The notes under the pieces were generated by a model. The model was not told the origin of the DNA and searched no databases. It was given only the letters and a program-made list of their open reading frames with translations. The position numbers were made by a program, and so were the translations under genes. 64,000 bases of DNA from JBFWWP01 sp050246115 (GTDB lineage: Bacteria; Planctomycetota; UBA8108; UBA1146; JAJFFE01): the NCBI GenBank assembly GCA_050246115.1, contig JBFWWP010000023.1, positions 41,205 to 105,204 on the forward strand, given 5' to 3'. Positions 55,071 through 63,969 of the stretch are shown in pieces (position 1 is the first letter of the stretch; each line of letters begins with the position of its first letter).

Positions 55071-57106
55071 GATTTCTCCTTCAGCAGCTCGAGGAAGCGT
55101 GCTTCGTCGACGATCTCGATTCCCAGCTTCTCGGCCTTGGCCAGCTTCGAACCGGCCTTGGCTCCAGCCACCAAGTAGTCGGTCTGAGTCGACACCGAGG
55201 CCGACACGCGCCCGCCCCGCGCGCGAATGGCGTCGAGCGCCGCGTCCCGGGTCATGCTTTCGAGGGTGCCGGTCACCACGAAGGTCTTGCCCAGCAGTCC
55301 GTTGGTCTCGCTCGCGTCGGCGACCCGCGCGCGCGGCTCCTCCCGGAACCGCAAGCCGGCGTGCCGCAGCGCCTCGAGTTCGCGGCGGTTCGCTGCGTCG
55401 CTGAAGTACGCAACGAGCCCGTGCGCCAGGATCGGACCGACTTCATGGATGGACTCGAGGTCCTCGACCGTCGCGGCCGCCAGCGCGTCGAGGTCATGGT
55501 AGTGATCGGCGAGGATTCCGGCCACATGCTCTCCGACATTCGGCACACCGAGCCCATGGAGCAAGCGCGCGAGCGATTGATTCCGACTCGCGGCGATCGC
55601 CTCGATGAGGTTGCGCGCCGACTTCTCGCCCATGCGCTCCAGGCCGGCCACTTGTTCGAGAGTGAGTCGATACAGGTCCGACGGCGTGACCACCCAGCCA
55701 CGGTCCACGAGTTGTTCGATGAGCTTGCTACCGAGTCCGTCGATGTCGAGGGCCCGGCGCGACGCGAAGTGTTGGATGCGTCCTCGGACCTGTTCCGGGC
55801 AGGTGGGGTTGACGCAGAAGGGGATGATCTCGCCCTCCGGGAGCGAGATCGCGGCGCCACACTCCGGGCAGTGGCTTGGCATGACGAAAGGGCGCTCGGC
55901 CCCCGTACGGACACTCTCGACGGGCTTGACCACCTCGGGGATCACGTCGCCGGCGCGTTGCACGATGACCATGTCGCCGATGCGCACGTCCTTACGGGCG
56001 ATCTCCTTGGGATTGTGGAGCGTCGCGCGCGTCACCGTCACGCCGCCGACGGAGACGGGCGCCAGATGGGCGACGGGCGTGATCTGCCCGGATCGCCCTA
56101 CTTGCAGCTCGATCGACTCGAGGCGCGTGGTGGCTTGACGCGCCGGGAACTTGAAGGCCACTGCCCAACGTGGTGAGCGTGAGCGGGTGCCGAGACGGGC
56201 CTGTTGCTCGGGGTCGTCCACCTTGATCACGAGTCCGTCGATCTCGTACGGCAACGAGTCGCGTGTGCGTTCGACTTGCTCGTAGAAACGCACGATGTCG
56301 TCCAGGTCCTGCGCGAGCTGCAACGGTGCCCCGCGTGCGAAACCCCAGTTCGGGGCCTCGCGGATGAGTTCGGACTGGGCAAAGCGAGGACGCCCCTCGA
56401 CCACGCCCGTCCCGTAGAGCACGAACTCGAGCGGCCGCTGAGCAGTGATCCGGGGATCGAGTTGCCGCAGCGCGCCGGCTGCGGCATTGCGCGGGTTGGC
56501 GAATAGCCCCTCTTCGGCACTGCGTCCGGCGTTGAGGCGCGCGAAGCCGTCCTTGCTCATGTACACCTCACCGCGCAGCTCGAGTCGTGGGAGGGTGGCG
56601 ACGGCACCCTGCAGGCGCGCCGGGATCGAGCGGACGGTTCGCAGGTTGTTGGTGACATCCTCGCCCGATACGCCGTCGCCGCGGGTCAGGCCCTGGACGA
56701 ACACTCCGTCTTCGTAGATGAGCTCTACCGCCAGGCCGTCCATCTTGAGTTCGATGGTGAAGGTGACTGCGCTCCCGTCGCCGAGTCCCTTGTGAACTCG
56801 TTCGATCCACTCCGCGAGCTCGCCGGCGGTCATGACGTTCTCGAGCGAGAGCATGGGCAGACGATGGGCGACCGTCGGCAGTTCGGCCGCGACGAGGCCT
56901 GCGGCCGGTAGCGCGCCGACCCGTTGAGTCGGTGAGTCCGGGGTGACCAGCGCGGGATGGGCGGCTTCGAGTTGAAGCAAGCGGCGGACCAGCGCGTCGT
57001 ACTCCGCATCCGAGATCTCGGGGTCGTCGAGCACATGGTAGCGAAGATCATGGTGACGGATCTGGGCACGCAGGAGCCGGGCCTCCCGAGTTGCGTCTTC
57101 GACCAT
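55067..57106 (-). CDS. ligA: NAD-dependent DNA ligase
   Basis: 679-residue enzyme that seals nicks in DNA during replication and repair. The adenylated Lys is K121 within TIELKMDGLAVEL, preceded by the Ia NAD-binding domain (YHVLDDPEISDAEYD). The OB-fold, a Cys4 zinc finger (CPECGAAI ... CVNPTCPE), helix-hairpin-helix repeats and a C-terminal BRCT domain (GKTFVVTGTLESMTRD) follow in the usual order. ATG 57106 follows GGAG and gives the normal length; the GTG at 57139 has no ribosome site. It is followed by the coupled MOSC gene. The 158 bases between it and the small gene upstream show no clear site. Confidence 0.95.
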   Translation of the reverse strand: MVEDATREARLLRAQIRHHDLRYHVLDDPEISDAEYDALVRRLLQLEAAHPALVTPDSPTQRVGALPAAGLVAAELPTVAHRLPMLSLENVMTAGELAEWIERVHKGLGDGSAVTFTIELKMDGLAVELIYEDGVFVQGLTRGDGVSGEDVTNNLRTVRSIPARLQGAVATLPRLELRGEVYMSKDGFARLNAGRSAEEGLFANPRNAAAGALRQLDPRITAQRPLEFVLYGTGVVEGRPRFAQSELIREAPNWGFARGAPLQLAQDLDDIVRFYEQVERTRDSLPYEIDGLVIKVDDPEQQARLGTRSRSPRWAVAFKFPARQATTRLESIELQVGRSGQITPVAHLAPVSVGGVTVTRATLHNPKEIARKDVRIGDMVIVQRAGDVIPEVVKPVESVRTGAERPFVMPSHCPECGAAISLPEGEIIPFCVNPTCPEQVRGRIQHFASRRALDIDGLGSKLIEQLVDRGWVVTPSDLYRLTLEQVAGLERMGEKSARNLIEAIAASRNQSLARLLHGLGVPNVGEHVAGILADHYHDLDALAAATVEDLESIHEVGPILAHGLVAYFSDAANRRELEALRHAGLRFREEPRARVADASETNGLLGKTFVVTGTLESMTRDAALDAIRARGGRVSASVSTQTDYLVAGAKAGSKLAKAEKLGIEIVDEARFLELLKEKS

Positions 57107-57265
57107 GCGAGGCTCCAAGCTCCGTTCCTGAAGGGTCACTCGGGGGCGATGGCTTCGGCGCGCGCTTCAGGGCTTGCGCGCCAAAGTAAAAATCGACGTG
57201 GCCCCGGGGTTGATGGCCGGCGGGGTTCACGGGCCGGCGCATCCTACTCGCTCGGTCGACGAGCG

Positions 57266-57547
57266 TCAGCGGGAAGGGGCGAGATGCGGATCGAAGAGTC
57301 GTTGACGGAGCGCGGCGAGTCGCGCGTCCGACCAGCGATCCGGCAGCGGGCTCTGGGCAAAGAGGGTCGGTCGGAGGAAGACCTCGGAGGTGCGGACCAG
57401 CTGGTGTTGGTCGGCGATGGCGACCAGCAACTCTTGGTCGTCGAGATCGAGCTCGAGCGCGTGCGCGAGATGGCGAAACAGCCGCGAGTCCGCACGCTGC
57501 CTTTGCCACGCTTGGATTCGACGGGTGATCGGGCCGGGTTCGTTCAT
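57266..57547 (-). CDS. Small cytoplasmic protein, unknown
   Basis: 93 residues, start ATG 57547 after GAGGAGGAC, a strong ribosome site. The sequence is highly charged and helical (RRIQAWQRQRADSRLFRHLAHA ... LDDQELLVAIADQHQLV), with Arg and Leu rich. I do not recognise a family; it may be a partner of the adjacent HEAT-repeat protein, whose stop lies 31 bases upstream on the same strand. It would be missed by a simple length cutoff, and larger in-frame extensions up to 57808 are shadows of the HEAT gene. Confidence 0.6.
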   Translation of the reverse strand: MNEPGPITRRIQAWQRQRADSRLFRHLAHALELDLDDQELLVAIADQHQLVRTSEVFLRPTLFAQSPLPDRWSDARLAALRQRLFDPHLAPSR

Positions 57548-57578
57548 GCGGAGTCCTCCTCGGTGCGAGTCGCGAGTC

Positions 57579-59828
57579 TCATGAAGCCGCCGCCAGCTGG
57601 CCGAGTGCCCACCCGGCCGACGCGCGCAAGCCCGAACTCGCGGTCGCCGGGGCAGCGAGTTCGAGCAGTTCGGCGCGTGCGCTGGCGTCGCCGAGCCGAC
57701 CGAGGGCGAGCAAGGCGTTGCAGCGGACGCGTGGGTTGCGGTTGCGTCGCAGCGGACCGAGCCAGGTCGCCGCGCGCGGCCCCTCGATCTTCGCCAGCGC
57801 CTCGACACTGTTCGCCGTCACCCGCGGATCGCTGTCAGCGAGGAGGAGTCGCAGGTAGTGGTGACGGGCGTCGCCGCTCGTCCGTGCGAGAGCCTGGGCC
57901 AGCGTGGCGCGGACTCGGGGGCTCGGGTTCACGGTCAGGTCGAACAGACCGTCCTCGATGGGGCTCACCTGGTCGAGGTCGAGCACCGCACCGAGCGCCC
58001 GCACCACGCGGTCTTCCTCAGGGGCTCGGAGTGCACGCCGGAGTTGACCGAAGAAGTGCAGGTCGACGCGACGCAGGATGGCAATGCTCTGCTTGCGCGC
58101 CTCTGGGCTGAGCTGCGCTTGCGACTCGAAGTAGAACTCGAGTCCGTGACCCGAGAGTCGCCGTTGGGCGAGCGCCCGAACGGACTCGAACGGACTCTGC
58201 AAGAGCCGCACGAGCAGGGTGTACGCTCGTCCACCCGCCTTCAACGTCACGAGCTCGGTCGCGAGTCGCTGCACCTCCTCGTCGGCATCGGCGCGTAGCG
58301 TGACCGCTTCGATCGCCTCCAGGATGCCTTCGGTCGGGAGTTCGCGCAGCCGTCCGAGCACCTCCTTCAGGGAAGCCGGGCTGCACGCGGGAAGCAAGCG
58401 CGCGAGGCGTTGGGCGCGGTCCGCGGGTTCCACCGAGGGGTTGTTCAGGTAGCCGGCGATGCGGTTCATGGTGCTGGCGGGAAGTTCGCTCAAGACGGTC
58501 GGCGGAGTCAGGTCCCAACGCAGGTGCTTGAAGGTCGGATGGTCTGCGCCGACTTGTCCCTCGGCGAGCAAGCGGCGTACGCAGCAACTGAGAAACGGCG
58601 CGTCGCTGCGTTCGCGCAGCAGTCGTCGGGCCTCTTCCCGCGCGGCTGGGAACGGACTCCGCAACCAACGAAACAGCGCCGCCAAGCGACAATCCAGATC
58701 GCGCTCGTTTGCGGTCTCTTCGCTGGCGACCCGTGCGATTGCGCTCGCCGCGGGCCGACGTTCGCCCACCGCGCGACCGAGTAGGTCGGCCCCATGGTCG
58801 CCGATCTCGAACAGGGCGCGGATCACGTCGAGGTCCTGGTGGCGCTCGAAGCGCTCGAGGAGCAGCATGAGCCCTTGCAAGGCGCGATCCCGTGGACGCT
58901 GACCGAAGCGGCCGACGTTGTGTTCGTGGCGCAGACCATCGAGCAGCGTTCCGCGAGCGCGCTCGCGAACGCGATCCACCGGGTCGTCCATCAGCTGCAG
59001 CAACCACGGCAAGTACTGCGTCAGCTGCTGCGGCTCGTGCGCCAGTGCGGTGGCGGCGAACTCGACGACGTTGAGTCGGGTCTGAGCTCGATCCGAGCCG
59101 AGCAAGAGTTCGGCGGCGTGACTCAAACGCGACGGATCTCGGCTCATGGCTTGCCTGCGCAGGCTTTCGGGCAAGCCGTGGTAACGCCGGATGACTTCGC
59201 GTGCAGCTCGCGGTGTCGGCAGCGCGAGCAGCAGGTCGAGGACGCGCTCTTGGAGTTCGGGTTCTTCCAGGCCGGCCGCGGCGACCGCGGCGACCTCCTC
59301 GGGATGGGGGTAGTTCGCGAGCAGGTCGAGCGTGCGCTCGGCCGCGCACCCGGGCGGCGCCGCCGCGTCACCGGGCTCGGGCTCGGGCTCGGGATCGGGT
59401 GCGATCGCGGTTGGGAGGTCGGGTGCGCGTTCGCGGCTTGCCGGCGCAGTGCTTTGCCCGCTTCTCAGGGGTACGGCCAGCGCGCGGAGCGCGGTGGCCG
59501 AGCCCGCGAGCCACAGGGGCGTCCGCGCCGGCACGGAGTTCGCGTCTGCGCCGAGGCCCAATCGCTCGGTCGCGGCCGCCGATGTGGGCTCGACCGAGTT
59601 CTGGGTCTGGGAGTCAAGCTCGATCTCGACCAGCTCGTTCGCGCCGCGCGGCGGGGCGGCTGCGGGTTCGCCCGTCGCGTCGCTACCCGAAGCCAACACC
59701 GTCGGTTCACGACGCGGATCGACGTCGCTTGCTGCGACCGGGGGCCACGGCGACCGCCAGTTCGTCGCGCTGGCGGGGGGCGCGTCTCCGGTCTCGTTGC
59801 GGGCTCGTCGATGGGCGGGGCTCGTCAC
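57579..59828 (-). CDS. HEAT-repeat protein
   Basis: 749 residues. The first 150 are disordered and rich in Pro, Ala and Glu (EPEPEPEPGDAA). From about 160 to the end come some twelve or more alpha-helical HEAT pairs, with the typical DPRVRxxA-like signatures: DDPVDRVRERARGTLLDGL, NPSPRVRATLAQALAR, DSDPRVTANSVEALAKI, NRNPRVRCNALLALGRLGD. These form a solenoid used for protein-protein binding. There is no signal peptide or membrane helix, so it is probably cytoplasmic. GTG 59828 follows AGAGGAAG. It is divergent from the CCA/poly(A) polymerase gene and precedes a small unknown gene. Confidence 0.78.
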   Translation of the reverse strand: MTSPAHRRARNETGDAPPASATNWRSPWPPVAASDVDPRREPTVLASGSDATGEPAAAPPRGANELVEIELDSQTQNSVEPTSAAATERLGLGADANSVPARTPLWLAGSATALRALAVPLRSGQSTAPASRERAPDLPTAIAPDPEPEPEPGDAAAPPGCAAERTLDLLANYPHPEEVAAVAAAGLEEPELQERVLDLLLALPTPRAAREVIRRYHGLPESLRRQAMSRDPSRLSHAAELLLGSDRAQTRLNVVEFAATALAHEPQQLTQYLPWLLQLMDDPVDRVRERARGTLLDGLRHEHNVGRFGQRPRDRALQGLMLLLERFERHQDLDVIRALFEIGDHGADLLGRAVGERRPAASAIARVASEETANERDLDCRLAALFRWLRSPFPAAREEARRLLRERSDAPFLSCCVRRLLAEGQVGADHPTFKHLRWDLTPPTVLSELPASTMNRIAGYLNNPSVEPADRAQRLARLLPACSPASLKEVLGRLRELPTEGILEAIEAVTLRADADEEVQRLATELVTLKAGGRAYTLLVRLLQSPFESVRALAQRRLSGHGLEFYFESQAQLSPEARKQSIAILRRVDLHFFGQLRRALRAPEEDRVVRALGAVLDLDQVSPIEDGLFDLTVNPSPRVRATLAQALARTSGDARHHYLRLLLADSDPRVTANSVEALAKIEGPRAATWLGPLRRNRNPRVRCNALLALGRLGDASARAELLELAAPATASSGLRASAGWALGQLAAAS

Positions 59829-60037
59829 CGCGGCGACTTCCTCTCTGGTTTCCGTTCACCCGAGTCGTTGCCGACCGCCGGTGTTTCGCGCACCATTGGG
59901 GCATCTGTTGGATGCGGGGCGCCGACGCCGCTGGACGCCGCCGTCCGTGGCGACCTTCACGGGCCGGCTGCCTGCGTGGCTTCCCGCGAACTTCCACTTC
60001 GCCCCGCCGCCGATGCGGCCCCTACGAGGAGCGAGTC

Positions 60038-61423
60038 GTGCCGATCGAACGCGTCGTCCGCACCGCCCCCGTCCTGACCGACGGGGCACGCCATGTTTAT
60101 CGGCGTTTGGTCGCTGCGGGTGAACGTGCACTCCTGGCCGGAGGGGCCGTGCGCGACCACTTGCTCGGGCGGCCCGCCAAGGATGTGGACATTGCGTCGA
60201 GCGCAACGCCCGAGCGCGTGGCCGCGCTCTTCGACCGGACCGTCATGGTGGGGGCGCACTTCGGGGTGGCGAAGGTAGTCCTGGGAGAGGAGACGATCGA
60301 AGTCGTCACGTTCCGGGCAGACCTCGAGTACCAAGACGGGCGCCATCCGGTGGGGGTGCGCTACTCGAGCGAGGAAGAGGACGCGCTGCGACGCGACTTC
60401 ACGGTGAACGGGCTTTTCTACGACCTGGACGCGGGGTGCGTCGTCGACTACGTCGGCGGGCTCGCCGACTTGGAGGCCCGCCGACTGCGCGCGATCGGCG
60501 ATCCTCGCAGCCGCTTTCGGGAGGATCGCCTTCGGTTGCTCCGCGCGGTCCGATTCGCGGTGGTCCTGGGGTTCGAGATCGAGGACCGCACGTGGGCCGC
60601 AGTGCTGGACGAAGCGCCGGGTATCCAGCAGGTCAGCGCCGAGCGGATTCGCGATGAGCTCGAGAAGATCCTCGTCCACCCGCGTCGTGAACTCGGCTAC
60701 TTCATGCTGTCGGACAGCGGCCTCATGGCTCAGATCCTCCCGGAGATCGAAGCGCTCCGCGACGTGCCGCAGCCGCCGGAGTATCATCCCGAGGGCGACG
60801 TGCACCGCCACACGGGGATGGTCCTGGGCGAACTCCGAGCCCCGACCTTTCCGTTGGCGCTCGGCGCGCTCCTCCATGACATCGGCAAGGCGTCTACCTT
60901 CAGCATCACCGATCGGATCCGCTTCAACCGTCACGAGACGGTGGGCGCGGCGATGGCCGAGGTGATCTGCGACCGGCTGCGCCTGTCCCGGCGCGAAAAG
61001 GAAGAAGTGTGCTTCTTGGTACAGCGTCACATGGTGCTGCCGGGAATTCCTGCCATGCGCGTCGCGCGACAGCAGCGGCTGTTCGACGAGCCTGCATTCG
61101 AGGCCCTGTTGCGCCTCGGTCACGCGGACTGCATGGGTAGCCATCGCAACGTGAGTGCGGTCGAGACCGCGCGTTCGTTGTACGAGGACTATCGCGCGGC
61201 GGGCCCGCCCGCGGAGCCCTTGGTTCGGGGGCGCGACCTGATCGAACTCGGTGTGGCGCCGGGACCACTCCTCGGCAAACTGTTGCGAGAGGCCTTCGAT
61301 GCCCAGCGCGACGGTGACCTCTCGAGTCGCGAAGAGGCCCTCGAGTGGCTCCGCCGGCGCTTCCCCGAGGCCTGGACCGTGGCCTCCGACCGGGCCCCGA
61401 ATCTCGACTCCGGCACACCCTGA
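60038..61423 (+). CDS. cca: CCA tRNA nucleotidyltransferase/poly(A) polymerase with HD domain
   Basis: 461 residues of the class II CCA-adding/poly(A) polymerase family, which adds CCA to tRNA 3' ends or A tails to RNA. The nucleotidyltransferase signature GGAVRD (35-40) and DVD (49-51) carry the catalytic Asp pair. RRDFTVNGLFYD and ERIRDELEKIL mark the neck. HD at 280-281 (LHDIGK) begins a C-terminal HD domain, found in CCA enzymes with phosphatase or phosphodiesterase activity. GTG 60038 follows CGAGGAG. It is divergent from the HEAT gene by 209 bases. Whether CCA or poly(A) is made is not decidable by eye. The next gene follows after 11 bases. Confidence 0.88.
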   Translation: MPIERVVRTAPVLTDGARHVYRRLVAAGERALLAGGAVRDHLLGRPAKDVDIASSATPERVAALFDRTVMVGAHFGVAKVVLGEETIEVVTFRADLEYQDGRHPVGVRYSSEEEDALRRDFTVNGLFYDLDAGCVVDYVGGLADLEARRLRAIGDPRSRFREDRLRLLRAVRFAVVLGFEIEDRTWAAVLDEAPGIQQVSAERIRDELEKILVHPRRELGYFMLSDSGLMAQILPEIEALRDVPQPPEYHPEGDVHRHTGMVLGELRAPTFPLALGALLHDIGKASTFSITDRIRFNRHETVGAAMAEVICDRLRLSRREKEEVCFLVQRHMVLPGIPAMRVARQQRLFDEPAFEALLRLGHADCMGSHRNVSAVETARSLYEDYRAAGPPAEPLVRGRDLIELGVAPGPLLGKLLREAFDAQRDGDLSSREEALEWLRRRFPEAWTVASDRAPNLDSGTP

Positions 61424-61434
61424 ACGGAGGCGGC

Positions 61435-62292
61435 GTGCTGCGCTACGGCTACGTCTCGAACGGCTTCGCGGATCATTCCTTCGAGCAAATGCTGCAGGTG
61501 CTCGGACACTCGGGCTACCAGGGCGTTGGGATTACGTTGGATCATCATCCGCTCGATCCGAAGAACTTGACGCCCGCGCGCTGCCGCGAAGTTCGTCGTC
61601 AGCTGGAAGCCGCGGGGCTCGAGCCGGTGATCGAAACCGGTGCCCGCTACTACCTCGATGCCTTCCGCAAGCACCGGCCATCCCTGGTCTCGATCGACCC
61701 CGAGGGCCGGCGACTGCGCGTGCAATACTACGAACGGGCGCTGGAGGTTGCGGAGTCGCTCGGCGCGCGCGTCGTATCGCTGTGGAGCGGCGCGGCGCAG
61801 CCGGGCACCGCGAGTGCGGCCTGCTGGGATCGGCTGCAGCAGACCTTACCGACTCTGCTCGATCGTGCACACCGAGCGGGCATCACGCTCGCCTTCGAAC
61901 CCGAGCCCGGTATGTTCGTCGAGAACCTCAGCCACTACCGTGAACTCCGTGAACGCTTGCCGCATCCCGCGCTCCGCCTCACCGTCGACCTCGGGCACCT
62001 CGAGTGCTCGGAACCGCCGCCGCTCGACGAGGAGCTCATCCGCGTCGTCGCGGATGTCGTCAACGTCCACGTCGACGACATCCGCGGCGGCCGCCACGAG
62101 CACCTCCCGCTCGGCCAAGGCACCATCGACTTTCCACCGCTCCTGCGGGTCCTCCGCGACGCGGCCTACCGCGGCCTGTGTCTGGTCGAACTGCCGCGTC
62201 ACAGTCACGAGGCGCCCCTCCAAGCTCAACGCAGTATCGTCTTCCTGCGGAACGCCGAGACCATCGCCGCAACGCACGACGGACGGGGGTGA
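61435..62292 (+). CDS. Xylose-isomerase-like TIM-barrel protein
   Basis: 285 residues of the sugar-phosphate isomerase/AP endonuclease 2 fold. The barrel strands show the usual order: GYQGVGITL, GLEPVIETGARY, GARVVSLWSG, GITLAFEPEPG, LRLTVDLGHLEC, VVNVHVDDIRGGRHEHLPLG. Metal ligands would be Glu (FEPEPG), Asp and His (DLGH), His (NVHVDD) and the late Glu of VELPRHS, as in metal-dependent isomerases/epimerases. The substrate is unknown. GTG 61435 follows ACGGAGGCG, four bases after GGAGG. It is probably co-transcribed with cca. The scaffold gap begins 5 bases after its stop, so following genes are not known. Confidence 0.72.
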   Translation: MLRYGYVSNGFADHSFEQMLQVLGHSGYQGVGITLDHHPLDPKNLTPARCREVRRQLEAAGLEPVIETGARYYLDAFRKHRPSLVSIDPEGRRLRVQYYERALEVAESLGARVVSLWSGAAQPGTASAACWDRLQQTLPTLLDRAHRAGITLAFEPEPGMFVENLSHYRELRERLPHPALRLTVDLGHLECSEPPPLDEELIRVVADVVNVHVDDIRGGRHEHLPLGQGTIDFPPLLRVLRDAAYRGLCLVELPRHSHEAPLQAQRSIVFLRNAETIAATHDGRG

Positions 62293-62297
62293 GCGCG

Positions 62298-62397
62298 NNN
62301 NNNNNNNNNNNNNNNNNNNNNNNNNNNNNNNNNNNNNNNNNNNNNNNNNNNNNNNNNNNNNNNNNNNNNNNNNNNNNNNNNNNNNNNNNNNNNNNNN
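62298..62397. other. Assembly gap (100 Ns)
   Basis: Exactly 100 Ns, the common placeholder for a scaffold join of unknown size. Genes on either side should not be assumed adjacent. Confidence 0.99.
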
Positions 62398-62572
62398 CAG
62401 CGGTGACAGTGGCGCGGCAAAGCTCCAACAAGCCAGTGCTTACGTCAACGAACTCGACGTTTCCAGAAGGGGACGAAAACCGATCGCGAGCTGTCCCCGC
62501 ACCTGACAGGCGAGGCAAGGCGTTGCTGGCCCGCTTGGGGCGGTCGCGCCGAGTAGGTAGGATCATCGAGGA

Positions 62573-62617
62573 GTGCCCGCCTACAACAAGCCGATGCAGC
62601 CGACGAGCTGCGGGCAC
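62573..62617 (+). repeat. attC-like hairpin/half-site
   Basis: GTGCCCGC (62573-62580) pairs with GCGGGCAC (62610-62617). The interior CTACAACAAGCCGATGCAGC resembles the first half of integron attC sites, with one base change in the core. The stretch 62398-62572 shows no gene. Confidence 0.3.
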
Positions 62618-62688
62618 GCGAGGGGCGGAAGCGGTAGCATGGGTGCGCCGCTCGCGGCTGAGCGGCAAGACGTCGGGAGGCGCGACAA

Positions 62689-62997
62689 GTGACCCCGAAA
62701 GAGGGTACGACGAAGACAACCTTGCGCTGGTCCCTCTGCGTTGCGCTGATTGTCTCGGTCATGCCGGGTGTCCCGTACATGATGCACCTCTTGGGGTGGG
62801 CTGACCGTCTCTGGGCCCGTGTGGGTTCCTGTGTCGCGGCCATCCCATTCGCGCTTCTCGCCTTCATGCTCTTGGGGCGACACGACGCCCGTCCCAGAAC
62901 GCGCAGGCAGTTTGTCGGCGGCATCGTTCTTGGGGTTGTACTCGCACTCACGGTGCTCGCCGCGGCACGCGCGTTCGTTTCAGCCAAACCCACCTAA
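62689..62997 (+). CDS. Small membrane protein with three helices
   Basis: 102 residues with three hydrophobic spans (SLCVALIVSVMPGVPYMMHL, VGSCVAAIPFALLAFMLLG, FVGGIVLGVVLALTVLAAARA) joined by short charged loops. No family is recognised. GTG 62689 follows GGGAGGCG. The stop is followed at once by ACCTAAC, which fits the integron R'' core. The gene is on the far side of the scaffold gap. Confidence 0.6.
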   Translation: MTPKEGTTKTTLRWSLCVALIVSVMPGVPYMMHLLGWADRLWARVGSCVAAIPFALLAFMLLGRHDARPRTRRQFVGGIVLGVVLALTVLAAARAFVSAKPT

Positions 62998-63016
62998 CAA
63001 CCGGTTCCTTGCAGAC
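62991..63016 (+). repeat. attC-like half-site after membrane protein gene
   Basis: ACCTAAC matches the integron R'' core RYYYAAC at the gene stop and is followed by a CCGG and TTGCAG stretch typical of attC L'' arms. No matching second half was found within 120 bases; the nearest GGTAAGC is one base off GTTRRRY. Confidence 0.3.
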
Positions 63017-63093
63017 CGCGGTCCGGGTACTCTGGCAACTACGCGGCGGCGACTGGCGCGGCTGGGTAAGCTTGAACCGATGGACGCACGATC

Positions 63094-63543
63094 ATGCACA
63101 TCAACCTGAACGTCAGGATCGACCGCTCCACCCCAGAGGTGTTTGCATTCGTGACCGAGCCTTCGAACGCAGCCCTCATCTATCCCGGAGCTCGCATCAT
63201 TGCCGAGTCGCCTGGCCAGCTCGGTCCGGGTACCAGATATCAGATAGTCATCGAGCGCCCCAGGCGTGCCCCCGTCATCCGTGATTGCACCGTGCTGGAA
63301 TACGACGCGAATCGCCGCCTGGTGACGCAGGTCGACACCGCTTCTGGGGGTCGCTTGATCGACGAAGTGGACTTCATGAGTGAAGGCGGCAGTACGCTCG
63401 TTCGGTACTCTTCCCGTACTGTCCCAACCGGCTTCTTTTCTCGAATCGTCCTTTCGTTGATGGTGTTTTGGAAGCAGCCGATCAGACGGCACATACAGAC
63501 GCAGTTCGACCGAATCAGAATCCAGCTAGAGTGCGGCGCCTAA
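63094..63543 (+). CDS. SRPBCC (START-like) family protein
   Basis: 149 residues of the polyketide cyclase/START-like fold, a helix-grip cavity for small lipophilic ligands. MHINLNVRIDRSTPEVFAFV is the usual first strand and helix, followed by PGQLGPGTRYQIVIERP and the long C-terminal helix (VLSLMVFWKQPIRRHIQTQF). Ligand unknown. ATG 63094 is the first in-frame start and suits the family. The stop falls within GCCTAAC, which resembles the integron R'' core. It is on the far side of the scaffold gap. Confidence 0.8.
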   Translation: MHINLNVRIDRSTPEVFAFVTEPSNAALIYPGARIIAESPGQLGPGTRYQIVIERPRRAPVIRDCTVLEYDANRRLVTQVDTASGGRLIDEVDFMSEGGSTLVRYSSRTVPTGFFSRIVLSLMVFWKQPIRRHIQTQFDRIRIQLECGA

Positions 63544-63969
63544 CCATGCGCTGCAGCGAAAGCGCTCGTGACGCCCGGCGAAACGGTGGGGGGGTGTGCC
63601 CGGCCCGAGTTGGATTGAGCGTGTAGTAGGCCACCCTGCGCTCCGCCGCATCCAGATCGAGCAGTGCGACCGCGGAGTAGCGCTTGCCACTCCAGATTCG
63701 ACGCGTCTCGCCGATTAGGACCTTGATCGCCTTGGAGGTCTCCGTCAGGAACTGGCCCATGAAGGCCGGCGGAAGGCGTGAATCAGGACTCCGTAGCGAC
63801 GCGCCCAGAGAATCAGCGTGTAGAGGAAGAGCGCGTTCATCTTCGGCGACGCCACGAGCCAGAACAGGTCGTCGCTGGTCTTCTTGGTGATCAGGTACGT
63901 GGTGGCGGGCTTGACCCGGCGTGGGCGGCAACGCCGGCGGGCCGGCTGCCGAGGACGAAGCTTGCTCAT
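63515..63969 (-). pseudogene. REP-associated (RAYT/IS200-like) transposase remnant
   Basis: Two adjacent minus-strand frames together resemble a RAYT/IS200-like transposase. The first (63969-63745) gives VKPATTYLITKK, then LFLYTLILWARRYGVLIHAF; the second, read to 63515, gives FMGQFLTETSKAIKVLIG, IWSGKRYSAVALLDLD and RVAYYTLNPTRAG. The frame changes near 63770, exactly where the SNHYHL-type HUH motif (His-x-His) should be, and that motif is missing. The protein would thus lack its metal-binding pair and catalysis. ATG 63969 starts with MSKLRPRQPARRRC. Its end overlaps the SRPBCC gene on the other strand. Confidence 0.7.

Noticed and set aside
63539..63615. Complete attC site with GTTGGAT as second half
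   Set aside because: The GTTGGAT codes for part of the transposase remnant on the other strand and the two halves do not pair.
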